NCBI RefSeq assembly: GCF_001646865.1
Contig: NZ_LRRB01000090.1
Coordinates: 1-33,088, forward strand
Source: Aldersonia kunmingensis
Lineage (GTDB): Bacteria > Actinomycetota > Actinomycetes > Mycobacteriales > Mycobacteriaceae
DNA: 33,088 nt
Direction of reading: 5' to 3'
Both the position numbers and the translations under genes were made by a program. The notes beneath the pieces are model-generated. The model saw only the letters and a list, made by a program, of their open reading frames with translations. It made no database searches and was not told the origin of the DNA. Below, piece by piece: positions 27,664 to 33,088 of the stretch; position 1 is the first letter of the stretch; each line of letters begins with the position of its first letter.

Positions 27664-28412
27664 CTGCGTCCCTCGACACCCTCGTGACCACGTTGCGGAC
27701 CGAGGGCGACCGGATTGCGGCCATGCCGGCCGACCTGCTCGACGCGCCGGTGCCAACGGTGCCGGGGTGGACTTTGGAAGACGTCGTTCGGCACACCGGC
27801 CGGGTGCATCGCTGGGTGCTTGCCCGACTCGACTCCGACCCCGATGGCGGCTCTCCGTCGGAGCGGGCGCCGTCGCTCCCGCATGGCCCGGATTGCCTTG
27901 GCGTATACAAGGAATCGCTGGATGCGATGGTTGACCGGCTCACCTCGGTCGATCCGGAGACACCGGCGCAGACGTTCGTCGGTCGGCAGAACTACGGCTG
28001 GTGGATCCGCAGGCAGGCGCACGAGGTGACCGTGCACCGATTCGACGCCGCGGACGCGGTGCACGCGGCGGGCGGTCCGGCACCCGAAACGGCCGATCCG
28101 CTCAGCGCTGCGGACGGTATCGACGAGCTGACCTGCGTGGTGTACGCGCATCGCGTACCGCCGCTGCCGGAGGAGCTGCACGGGACAACCATCCACGTGC
28201 ACGGAACCGATACGCCCGATGCCGAGTGGTTGTTGGAACTCGGCCCGGATGGAGTGCGGACGCGCCGTTCGCATGAGAAGGCGACCGTCGCATTGCGCGG
28301 AACCGCCGAGAACCTGCTGCTCGTGCTGTCCCGGCGTCGCCCGCTGGATGGGCTCGAGGTGTTCGGTGACGGGACCGTCGCGGCGCGCCTGCTCGATGTC
28401 GCCCGGTTCTAG
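27660..28412 (+). CDS. Mycothiol-dependent maleylpyruvate isomerase-like protein (TIGR03083 type)
   Basis: The 250-residue protein has the DinB-like four-helix N-terminal domain with metal-binding His in DVVRHTGRVHRW and in RRQAHEVTVHRFDA (H-E-x3-H). This layout is typical of the actinobacterial maleylpyruvate isomerase family. The C-terminal part (about 165-250: TIHVHGTDTPDAEWLLELGP) resembles the MDMPI C-terminal or SCP2-like fold. These proteins often use mycothiol, the main thiol of this group. The reaction here is unknown. It starts in an ATGA overlap with pepE, so the two are co-translated. Confidence 0.83.
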   Translation: MTASLDTLVTTLRTEGDRIAAMPADLLDAPVPTVPGWTLEDVVRHTGRVHRWVLARLDSDPDGGSPSERAPSLPHGPDCLGVYKESLDAMVDRLTSVDPETPAQTFVGRQNYGWWIRRQAHEVTVHRFDAADAVHAAGGPAPETADPLSAADGIDELTCVVYAHRVPPLPEELHGTTIHVHGTDTPDAEWLLELGPDGVRTRRSHEKATVALRGTAENLLLVLSRRRPLDGLEVFGDGTVAARLLDVARF

Positions 28413-28418
28413 CGCCGT

Positions 28419-28823
28419 TCAGTTCGTACGCAGGGACTGCGAGCCCATCACCCGGGTGACGTCGATTTCGATCACCACTCGCTTGGGGTTCTCCCGGGGC
28501 GTTCGATAGCGGCCCGCATAGCGCTGCTCGGCCTCCCGGACACTCTCCGGGTCCCGCAGCACCTTTGCCGCGCCCTCCAGCGTGAGCCAGCGTGCACCGT
28601 CGACCTGGCTGACCGCCGCGTACCCGCCGCGTTCGGCGTTGCGCGCCTTCTGGGAACCGTCGCTGGTGATCACGCGGGCCTTGCCGGCCTCCGGATCCCA
28701 GGTGAAGCCGACCGCGACGACATGCGGTGTTCCGCCGACGCGCAGCGTGGTCAGCGTGGCGAGATGGCGCTCGCGCAGGTATTCGAGCGCGCCTTCGTTG
28801 AGATCATCAGGGGTGGACGGCAT
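28419..28823 (-). CDS. PPOX-class F420-dependent enzyme (Rv2074-like)
   Basis: The 134-residue protein is a split-barrel oxidoreductase of the pyridoxamine-oxidase-like family. It starts [20 protein letters not shown], then the strands [20 protein letters not shown] and [20 protein letters not shown], a phosphate/cofactor-binding stretch. It matches the type of M. tuberculosis Rv2074, which is an F420-dependent biliverdin reductase. Here the role is inferred from likeness and from the shared neighbours (SDR and cobL). The ATG at 28823 is set by a TATCGT box 6 nt upstream. It converges on the isomerase-like gene with a 6-bp gap. Confidence 0.87.
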   Translation of the reverse strand: MPSTPDDLNEGALEYLRERHLATLTTLRVGGTPHVVAVGFTWDPEAGKARVITSDGSQKARNAERGGYAAVSQVDGARWLTLEGAAKVLRDPESVREAEQRYAGRYRTPRENPKRVVIEIDVTRVMGSQSLRTN

Positions 28824-28829
28824 GGGCTG

Positions 28830-28837
28830 ACGATAAT
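28830..28837. promoter_or_regulatory. Overlapping divergent -10 boxes between the PPOX and SDR genes
   Basis: ACGATAAT reads TATCGT on the minus strand (28830-28835), 6 nt before the PPOX ATG, and GATAAT on the plus strand (28832-28837), 16 nt before the SDR GTG. The two promoters occupy the same bases and should compete. Confidence 0.4.
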
Positions 28838-28853
28838 CCAGCACACTGAACCG

Positions 28854-29636
28854 GTGAGCGAAGCAGGGGGCAGAGCCGTTGGACCGCGCTCGACGGCGGA
28901 TGTCGGGCCGGTAGTCATCCTCGGTGGACGCAGCGAGATCGGGATCGAGATCGCGGTCCGTTTGGCCGCCGGCCGGGACGTCGTCCTGGCCGCGCGGCGC
29001 AGCGACAGCCTCGTCGACGAGGTAGCCGCGGTAAAGGCTGCGGGTGCGGCGGCGGTGGCAACGGTGGAGTTCGATGCCGACGACGTCGATTCGCACTCCG
29101 CGCTGCTCGACGCGCTGGAACGCGACCACGGCCCGCTCGACACCGTCGTACTGGCTTACGGGATTCTCGGCGACCAGTCGCGGGCCGAAGCAGATTCTTC
29201 GCACGCGGTGGCGATCGTGCACACCGACTTCGTCGCCCAGGTGTCCATGCTGACGCTGCTCGCAGACCGGATGCGCAGTCGCGGCACCGGCGCAATCGTG
29301 GTCTTCTCCTCGATCGCCGGCGCCCGGGTGCGACGCGCCAACTATGTGTACGGCTCGGCGAAGGCGGGACTCGATGGTTTCGCCAGCGGCCTCGGCGACG
29401 CACTGCACGGCAGCGGGGTGCAGCTGCTCGTCGTGCAGCCAGGGTTCGTGATCGGCCGGATGACCGAAGGAATGAGTCCGGCGCCGTTGTCCAGCACTCC
29501 GGCCCAGGTGGCCGACGCAGTCGTGCGCGGACTGCGCCGAAACTCGCGCCGGGTGTGGGTTCCGGGTCTGCTTCGCCCGCTGATTGGCGTGATGCGCGTG
29601 CTACCGCAGCCGATTTGGCGCAGGATGCCGCGATGA
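28854..29636 (+). CDS. Short-chain dehydrogenase of the DprE2-like subgroup
   Basis: The 260-residue protein is an NAD(P)-dependent SDR. The cofactor loop is [15 protein letters not shown], a G-G-x-S-E-I-G form in place of the usual T-G-x3-G-x-G. The usual N-A-G motif is replaced by LAYGILGD. The active site is Ser in [13 protein letters not shown] and Tyr166-x3-Lys170 in [13 protein letters not shown]. These variants are those of DprE2, which reduces decaprenylphospho-2-keto-ribose to the arabinose donor for the cell wall. This copy is the Rv2073c-type paralogue next to cobL, so its substrate may differ. It overlaps cobL by ATGA. The GTG at 28854 gives a leader of about 10 nt. Confidence 0.85.
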   Translation: MSEAGGRAVGPRSTADVGPVVILGGRSEIGIEIAVRLAAGRDVVLAARRSDSLVDEVAAVKAAGAAAVATVEFDADDVDSHSALLDALERDHGPLDTVVLAYGILGDQSRAEADSSHAVAIVHTDFVAQVSMLTLLADRMRSRGTGAIVVFSSIAGARVRRANYVYGSAKAGLDGFASGLGDALHGSGVQLLVVQPGFVIGRMTEGMSPAPLSSTPAQVADAVVRGLRRNSRRVWVPGLLRPLIGVMRVLPQPIWRRMPR

Positions 29637-30850
29637 GCGAGCAGATCCTCGTAGCCGGCATCGGCGCGGACGGCTGGGACGGGCTGCCTCCACGGACGCA
29701 GCGCGAGATTCTGGCCTGTGAGGTGATATTCGGCTCGCAGCGGCAACTCGACCTTGTCCCTTCGTCGAATGCCGAACGGGTCGCGTGGCCGTCGCCCCTT
29801 GTTCCGGCGCTTCAAGGATTGCTCGCCAGGCATGAGGGCCGCCGAATCTGCGTCCTTGCCAGCGGCGATCCGATGTTCCACGGTATCGGGGTCACGCTGG
29901 CCAGATTGCTCGGACCCGAACGGTTGCGGGTGTTGCCGCAACCCTCGTCGGTATCGCTCGCGTGCGCCCGACTTGGCTGGCCGCTGGCGACCACGACCGT
30001 GGTGAGCCTGGTGGCTCGTCCGGTGGAGACCGTGCTTGCCGCGCTCACCGACCGGTCACGGGTGCTGGTGCTCAGCAACGACGGCGCCACCCCCGCCGCG
30101 CTGGCGAAGGTGCTGTCCGACAACGGTTTCGGCGAATCTACGCTGCATGTGCTCGAACAGCTGGGTGGTCCCGCTGAGCGGATCGTGACCGAATCGGCGG
30201 CGAAATGGACTGACGCGCAATCTGATTCGCTCAATATCGTGGCGATCGAGGCGAAGGTCGCCCCGGACACACCGCGGTTGACCCGGGTTCCGGGCCTGCC
30301 CGATTCGGCCTATGGGGGAGATGGTCAGCTCACCAAGGCAGAGGTGCGGGCGGTGTCGCTGGCCGCCCTGGCTCCCGCGCCGGGCGAGCTGCTGTGGGAT
30401 GTCGGCGGCGGCTCGGGGAGCATCGCGATCGAGTGGTCTCGTACCCACCCGGAATGCCGGGCGATCGCGTTCGAGCATGTCGCGGCGCGTGTCGAGCAGA
30501 TCGAGCGCAACGCCCTCGCACTCGGCGTGCCGACGGTCAAGGTGCGCGGACGCGCACCGGAGGCGTTCGCCGATGCGCCCGTGCCGGATGCGGTCTTCAT
30601 CGGCGGCGGCTTGACGGTGCCGGGTCTGTTGGATGCGTGCTGGGAGCGGTTACGGCCGGGCGGGCGACTGGTGGCGAACGCGGTCACCATTGAATCCGAG
30701 GCGGTTCTGGTGGACTGGGCACGCCCAAATGATGCGCAAATGAGGCGGATTCAGGTCCAACGCGCTGAGCCGCTCGGCGGTTTTTCGGCGTGGCGGCCAC
30801 ATATTGCTGTTGTCCAGATATTTGCCCAAAAGCCCCTGTTGAGCGCGTAG
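29633..30850 (+). CDS. cobL: Precorrin-6Y C5,15-methyltransferase (decarboxylating)
   Basis: CobL methylates C5 and C15 of the corrin ring and removes the acetate side chain at C12, in the aerobic cobalamin pathway. The 405-residue protein has both parts. The N-terminal CbiE-like methylase is at about 1-200 (VAGIGADGWDGLPPRTQREI, CVLASGDPMFHGIG), and the CbiT-like Rossmann methylase is at about 225-405 (GQLTKAEVRAVSLAALAP, the SAM loop LLWDVGGGSGSIAIEW). The tail PHIAVVQIFAQKPLLSA is copied, in decayed form, at 31596-31634. It starts in an ATGA overlap with the SDR gene. Its product is later used by MetH. Confidence 0.95.
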   Translation: MSEQILVAGIGADGWDGLPPRTQREILACEVIFGSQRQLDLVPSSNAERVAWPSPLVPALQGLLARHEGRRICVLASGDPMFHGIGVTLARLLGPERLRVLPQPSSVSLACARLGWPLATTTVVSLVARPVETVLAALTDRSRVLVLSNDGATPAALAKVLSDNGFGESTLHVLEQLGGPAERIVTESAAKWTDAQSDSLNIVAIEAKVAPDTPRLTRVPGLPDSAYGGDGQLTKAEVRAVSLAALAPAPGELLWDVGGGSGSIAIEWSRTHPECRAIAFEHVAARVEQIERNALALGVPTVKVRGRAPEAFADAPVPDAVFIGGGLTVPGLLDACWERLRPGGRLVANAVTIESEAVLVDWARPNDAQMRRIQVQRAEPLGGFSAWRPHIAVVQIFAQKPLLSA

Positions 30851-30853
30851 TGT
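30848..30853 (+). promoter_or_regulatory. Candidate -10 box for the first secreted glycine-zipper gene
   Basis: TAGTGT begins with the cobL stop codon and lies 50 nt before the GTG. An AGGAGG ribosome site is at 30894-30899. The second copy has TATCGT at the matching place (31643-31648), and both follow a conserved GCCCA-AAGCC element, so the promoter was probably duplicated with the gene. Confidence 0.3.
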
Positions 30854-30903
30854 CCGGGTCGCCGGTTGTCGGGGGCCGGAGACCACCCGACGTAGGAGGC
30901 ACC

Positions 30904-31497
30904 GTGAAGTTCAGCAGAATCACCGTCACCGCCGCGATGGCCATCACCGCCGTCGCCGTCGCAACGGGAACCGCGAGCGCAGACCCCGCCCCAGCCGTGC
31001 CCGCCGATTCCGCCGCCGTGACCGCACCCGGATACCTGGGGAACGACCACGGCATCAACTACCGCACTTTCCTCAACGATGCGGGTCGGGCAATCACCAC
31101 CACGATCGATGCGGGCATGTTCACGCTCGCGGGTGACGCGGTGACCCTGACCGATCGCTTCGGCGCTGTCGTCGCGTCCATCCCGCTGGCCTACGAGTTC
31201 GCCGGCCACCGCGTGTCGGTCGCGCCGTTGATCGCCGATGCCGGGCGCACGCTGACCGTGACCCCGCAGGTCGGGACGACCGACGCGGCGTTGAAGAACG
31301 TCGACGCCAATTGGTTCTTTGCCGAACTGAACCGCGCGGCTCCGGGTGCCGCCGTCGGCGCACTGATCGGCGGCGCCATCGGCCTTCTCGGGTTTATCGT
31401 CGGCGTTATCCCGGGCGCAATTATCGGTGCACTCGTCGGCCTGGTCGTCGTCGGTGGTCAACCGCTGATCGACTCAGCGTTTTCCGCTTTCCGCTGA
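30904..31497 (+). CDS. Secreted protein with C-terminal glycine-zipper, copy 1
   Basis: This is a 197-residue protein I do not recognise by name. A Sec signal peptide (KFSRITVTAAMAITAVAVAT) ends in A-S-A with cleavage before or after Asp (ASA-DPAP). A short Pro/Ala segment follows. A soluble region of about 90 residues (DHGINYRTFLNDAGRAITTT, then VVASIPLAYEFAGHRVSVAP) looks beta-rich. The C-terminus is a Gly-x3-Gly hydrophobic stretch (VGALIGGAIGLLGFIVG, VIPGAIIGALVGL) that could insert in a membrane or pack as paired helices. It is a tandem paralogue of the gene at 31697. The GTG start has an excellent ribosome site (AGGAGG). It lies between cobL and cobK but has no evident cobalamin motif. 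Confidence 0.88.
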   Translation: MKFSRITVTAAMAITAVAVATGTASADPAPAVPADSAAVTAPGYLGNDHGINYRTFLNDAGRAITTTIDAGMFTLAGDAVTLTDRFGAVVASIPLAYEFAGHRVSVAPLIADAGRTLTVTPQVGTTDAALKNVDANWFFAELNRAAPGAAVGALIGGAIGLLGFIVGVIPGAIIGALVGLVVVGGQPLIDSAFSAFR

Positions 31498-31503
31498 CCA
31501 CTA

Positions 31504-31596
31504 GTCGCCGCGGATTTGACCGAACCGCCCGGAGTCGAGGTGGTGCCCTCGCTCACCGGGCGCGTCCGTGAGCCCGTGCTGTCCGAGAGCGGGATC
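31504..31596 (+). pseudogene. Decayed 5' fragment of cobK
   Basis: Reading from 31504, codons give V-A-A-D-L-T-E-P-P-G-V-E-V-V-P-S-L-T-G-R. The matching cobK part at 32350 gives L-A-A-E-L-S-G-T-P-G-V-E-V-V-S-S-L-A-G-R. The match goes on (VREPVLSE against VREPMLPE) without a gap for about 95 nt. Over the first 28 codons 9 residues differ. The start codon and the first 18 or so codons of cobK, with the GGTREAR motif, are missing. The fragment joins straight into a copy of the cobL tail. It is a scar of tandem duplication and should make no enzyme. Confidence 0.88.
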
Positions 31597-31648
31597 CACA
31601 TATTTGCGGAAGTTGGGCGTATGCCCAGAAGCCTTCAGCCGATATCGT
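31596..31648 (+). pseudogene. Decayed copy of the cobL 3' end
   Basis: Reading from 31596 gives P-H-I-C-G-S-W-A-Y-A-Q-K-P, against the cobL end (codon 389, base 30797) P-H-I-A-V-V-Q-I-F-A-Q-K-P. The match is ungapped over 13 codons with 8 identical residues. The sequence then runs, as after cobL, into the upstream region of the second secreted gene. The reading frame is shifted against the cobK fragment before it, so the two pieces meet at a fusion point near 31585-31600. Confidence 0.82.
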
Positions 31649-31696
31649 CGGTGAGCCGGTGTCAGGGTCCGGTCCACATCCGACGAAGGAGAACGA

Positions 31697-32299
31697 GTGA
31701 AGGTCAGCAAGATTTCCGTTACGGCCGCGTTGGCAGCCACGGCCGTCGCGGTGGCGGCGGGCACGGCGAGCGCAGCCCCCGCTCCGGTCAGCCCGGCGGC
31801 ACCGGCCGTTGTGTCCAACACTGGCTTCCATGGAACTGACCATGGGGTTTCCTACCGAACTTTCCTCAATGAAACGGGTCGCGAGATCACCACCACCGTC
31901 GACGCGGGCACGTTCGCGCTCGCAGGAGACACGGTCACGCTGACGGACCGTTCCGGCGTTGTCGTGGCGTCCATCCCGCTGGCTTACGAGTTTGCCGGGC
32001 AGCATGTGTCGGTCGCGCCGGCGATCGCCGATGCCGGCCGCACCCTCAACCTCGCGCCCGACTTCGGCAGAACCGATGTGGCGTTGAAGTCCATCAGCAC
32101 GCAGGACTGGTTCAACACCGAGCTCAACAACGCGGCACCGACGGGAATTTTCGGCGCCTTGATCGGCGGGGCAATCGGCCTGCTCGTGGGGGGCGTCGGC
32201 GCCATTCCCGGTGCGATTATCGGTGCACTGGTCGGCCTGTACATCGGCGGCGGACAGCCGCTGCTGGATTCCGGCTCCGCAGTCCTGTCAGGTAACTGA
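31697..32299 (+). CDS. Secreted protein with C-terminal glycine-zipper, copy 2
   Basis: This 200-residue paralogue of the preceding gene has a signal peptide MKVSKISVTAALAATAVAVA with an A-S-A cleavage site. The central 70 residues (from DHGVSYRTFLNETGREITTT) differ from copy 1 at only 14 places. The C-terminal glycine-zipper (FGALIGGAIGLLVGGVGAIP, GAIIGALVGLYIGGGQPLLD) is kept. The Pro/Ala segment after the signal and the stretch before the zipper (SISTQDWFNTELNNAAPTG) differ more. This suggests that the core and the zipper are under selection. The GTG at 31697 follows GAAGGAG by 7 nt. Its TGA stop overlaps the probable cobK start. Confidence 0.88.
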   Translation: MKVSKISVTAALAATAVAVAAGTASAAPAPVSPAAPAVVSNTGFHGTDHGVSYRTFLNETGREITTTVDAGTFALAGDTVTLTDRSGVVVASIPLAYEFAGQHVSVAPAIADAGRTLNLAPDFGRTDVALKSISTQDWFNTELNNAAPTGIFGALIGGAIGLLVGGVGAIPGAIIGALVGLYIGGGQPLLDSGSAVLSGN

Positions 32300-33048
32300 T
32301 CGAAACCCGCCGCATTCTGATCCTCGGCGGCACCCGTGAAGCCCGGGTGCTCGCCGCGGAACTGAGTGGAACGCCCGGCGTCGAGGTGGTGTCCTCGCTC
32401 GCCGGGCGCGTCCGCGAGCCCATGCTGCCCGAGGGCGAGGTCCGTATCGGCGGCTTCGGCGGAGTTGACGGGCTGCGGAACTGGTTGTCCGACAATGTCA
32501 TTGATGCGATAGTTGATGCGACCCACCCGTTCGCAGCGCAGATCACCCGCAACGCGGTGGCAGCGGCGGCGGCCGTTGACGTGCCGATCCTCGTGTTGCG
32601 CCGTGCGCCCTGGCAACCGGAACCCGGTGATCGGTGGATCCCGATGGCATCGTTGGCCGATGCCGCCGAGCAGACCGCGGCGCTCGGTGATCGGGTGTTC
32701 CTCACCATCGGGCGCCAGGAGGTCGACGCGTTCGCCGGCCTCACCGATGTGTGGTTCCTTGTCCGCGCGATCGATCCGCCGACTGTGGCGATGCCCCCGC
32801 AACACGAACTCCTCTTGGAGCGTGGCCCTTTCACCGTCGATCACGAGATCGATCTGATGCGCACGCACCGCATTCAGGTGCTGGTGACGAAGAACAGCGG
32901 CGGCTCGCTCACCGAAGCGAAACTGGCCGCGGCCCGGGAACTCTCGATTCCCGTCGTGATGGTCCAACGCCCGGCGCTACCGGACGGCGTGGAGGTCGTG
33001 CACTCGCCGGCCGATGCCGCGGATTGGGTACGGCGGCTGCCCGATTAG
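32296..33048 (+). CDS. cobK: Precorrin-6A reductase
   Basis: CobK reduces precorrin-6A to precorrin-6B with NADPH. The protein is about 250 residues. It has the N-terminal Rossmann strand RRILILGGTREARVLAAELS, then SSLAGRVREPMLPEGEVRIG, FGGVDGL, the conserved VDATHPFAAQITRNA, FLTIGRQEV, and LVTKNSGGSLTEAKLAAARE near the end. The frame is open back to a TAA at 32293-32295. No ATG, GTG or TTG precedes the GGTREAR motif. The only early candidates are CTG (32296, CTGA overlap with the secreted gene), ATC (32299) and ATT (32314). A GTG at 32347 would delete the cofactor motif. The start at 32296 is my best inference. Confidence 0.93.
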   Translation: MIETRRILILGGTREARVLAAELSGTPGVEVVSSLAGRVREPMLPEGEVRIGGFGGVDGLRNWLSDNVIDAIVDATHPFAAQITRNAVAAAAAVDVPILVLRRAPWQPEPGDRWIPMASLADAAEQTAALGDRVFLTIGRQEVDAFAGLTDVWFLVRAIDPPTVAMPPQHELLLERGPFTVDHEIDLMRTHRIQVLVTKNSGGSLTEAKLAAARELSIPVVMVQRPALPDGVEVVHSPADAADWVRRLPD

Positions 33049-33063
33049 GGAGGCCCAGCACGC

Positions 33064-33088
33064 GTGCCGGGCGCAAACCTTCCAAACC
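33064..33088 (+). CDS. Possible start of the next gene, cut by the window edge
   Basis: A GTG at 33064 lies 10 nt after GGGAGG (33048-33053) and opens a frame V-P-G-A-N-L-P-N to the edge. The same bases form a near-perfect 20-bp palindrome, GCCCAGCACG/CGTGCCGGGC (33053-33072), which could instead be a terminator or operator. Too little sequence is visible to decide. Confidence 0.25.

Noticed and set aside
31516-31839. Open frame of 107 codons starting MTEPPGVEVVPSL between the two secreted genes
   Set aside because: Its first part is the decayed cobK fragment. It then shifts out of the cobL-tail frame and runs through the leader of the second secreted gene in a wrong frame. It has no ribosome site and is treated as a scar, not a gene.

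Overview
The window is a chromosomal stretch of a GC-rich, mycolic-acid-type actinobacterium (Rhodococcus/Nocardia-like, inferred). It carries the full Pup-proteasome locus and keeps a gene order I recall from Mycobacterium tuberculosis: metH, hisE-hisG, RecB-like nuclease, trmI, a lipoprotein, mpa, dop, pup, prcB, prcA, pafA, pafB, pafC, tatA, tatC, helY, a DUF4333 protein, a 5'-3' exonuclease, pepE, then cobalamin genes. Coding density is very high. No gene-free stretch exceeds 300 bases. I saw no tRNA, rRNA, CRISPR array, insertion sequence or prophage.

Layout. 1-2149 (minus): a LuxR-type regulator, a SAM methyltransferase and the 5' end of a flavin-dependent (LLM-class) oxidoreductase. 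2256-6900 (plus): metH, a VOC protein and a HAD phosphatase joined by two ATGA overlaps. 6905-7549 (minus): a P-loop kinase. 7733-8889 (plus): hisE-hisG behind a repeat-rich upstream region. 8939-9817 (minus): a RecB-family nuclease, divergent from trmI (9914-10747). 10807-11334 (minus): a lipoprotein. 11481-20685: the Pup-proteasome system, meaning the ATPase ring Mpa/ARC, the Dop deamidase/depupylase, Pup, the 20S subunits PrcB and PrcA, the Pup ligase PafA and the DNA-damage regulators PafB and PafC, with one deazaflavin/nitroreductase-like gene between mpa and dop. 20719-24773: tatA, tatC, helY. 24840-28823: DUF4333 protein, exonuclease, Xaa-Pro peptidase, maleylpyruvate-isomerase-like protein, PPOX protein. 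28854-33048: a DprE2-like SDR, cobL, two tandem secreted glycine-zipper proteins, and cobK.

How the parts fit. Dop deamidates the C-terminal Gln of Pup, PafA ligates Pup to substrates, Mpa unfolds them and PrcBA degrades them. A strong terminator separates pup-prcB-prcA from pafA, which has its own promoter. CobL and CobK make cobalamin, the cofactor of MetH.

Most novel observations. (1) Between the two secreted proteins lies a scar: a decayed piece of cobK fused to a decayed piece of the cobL 3' end. It shows that a unit (cobL tail, secreted gene, cobK head) was duplicated in tandem. (2) At least nine genes show a TANNNT box exactly 6 or 7 nt before the start codon, which suggests widespread leaderless transcription, including dop, pafA and pafB. 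(3) cobK appears to lack a canonical start codon. (4) Upstream of hisE there are three copies of an 8-mer that can form mutually exclusive hairpins. I did not find a convincing wholly new multi-gene system. The duplicated secreted family inside the cobalamin genes is the best candidate for undescribed biology.
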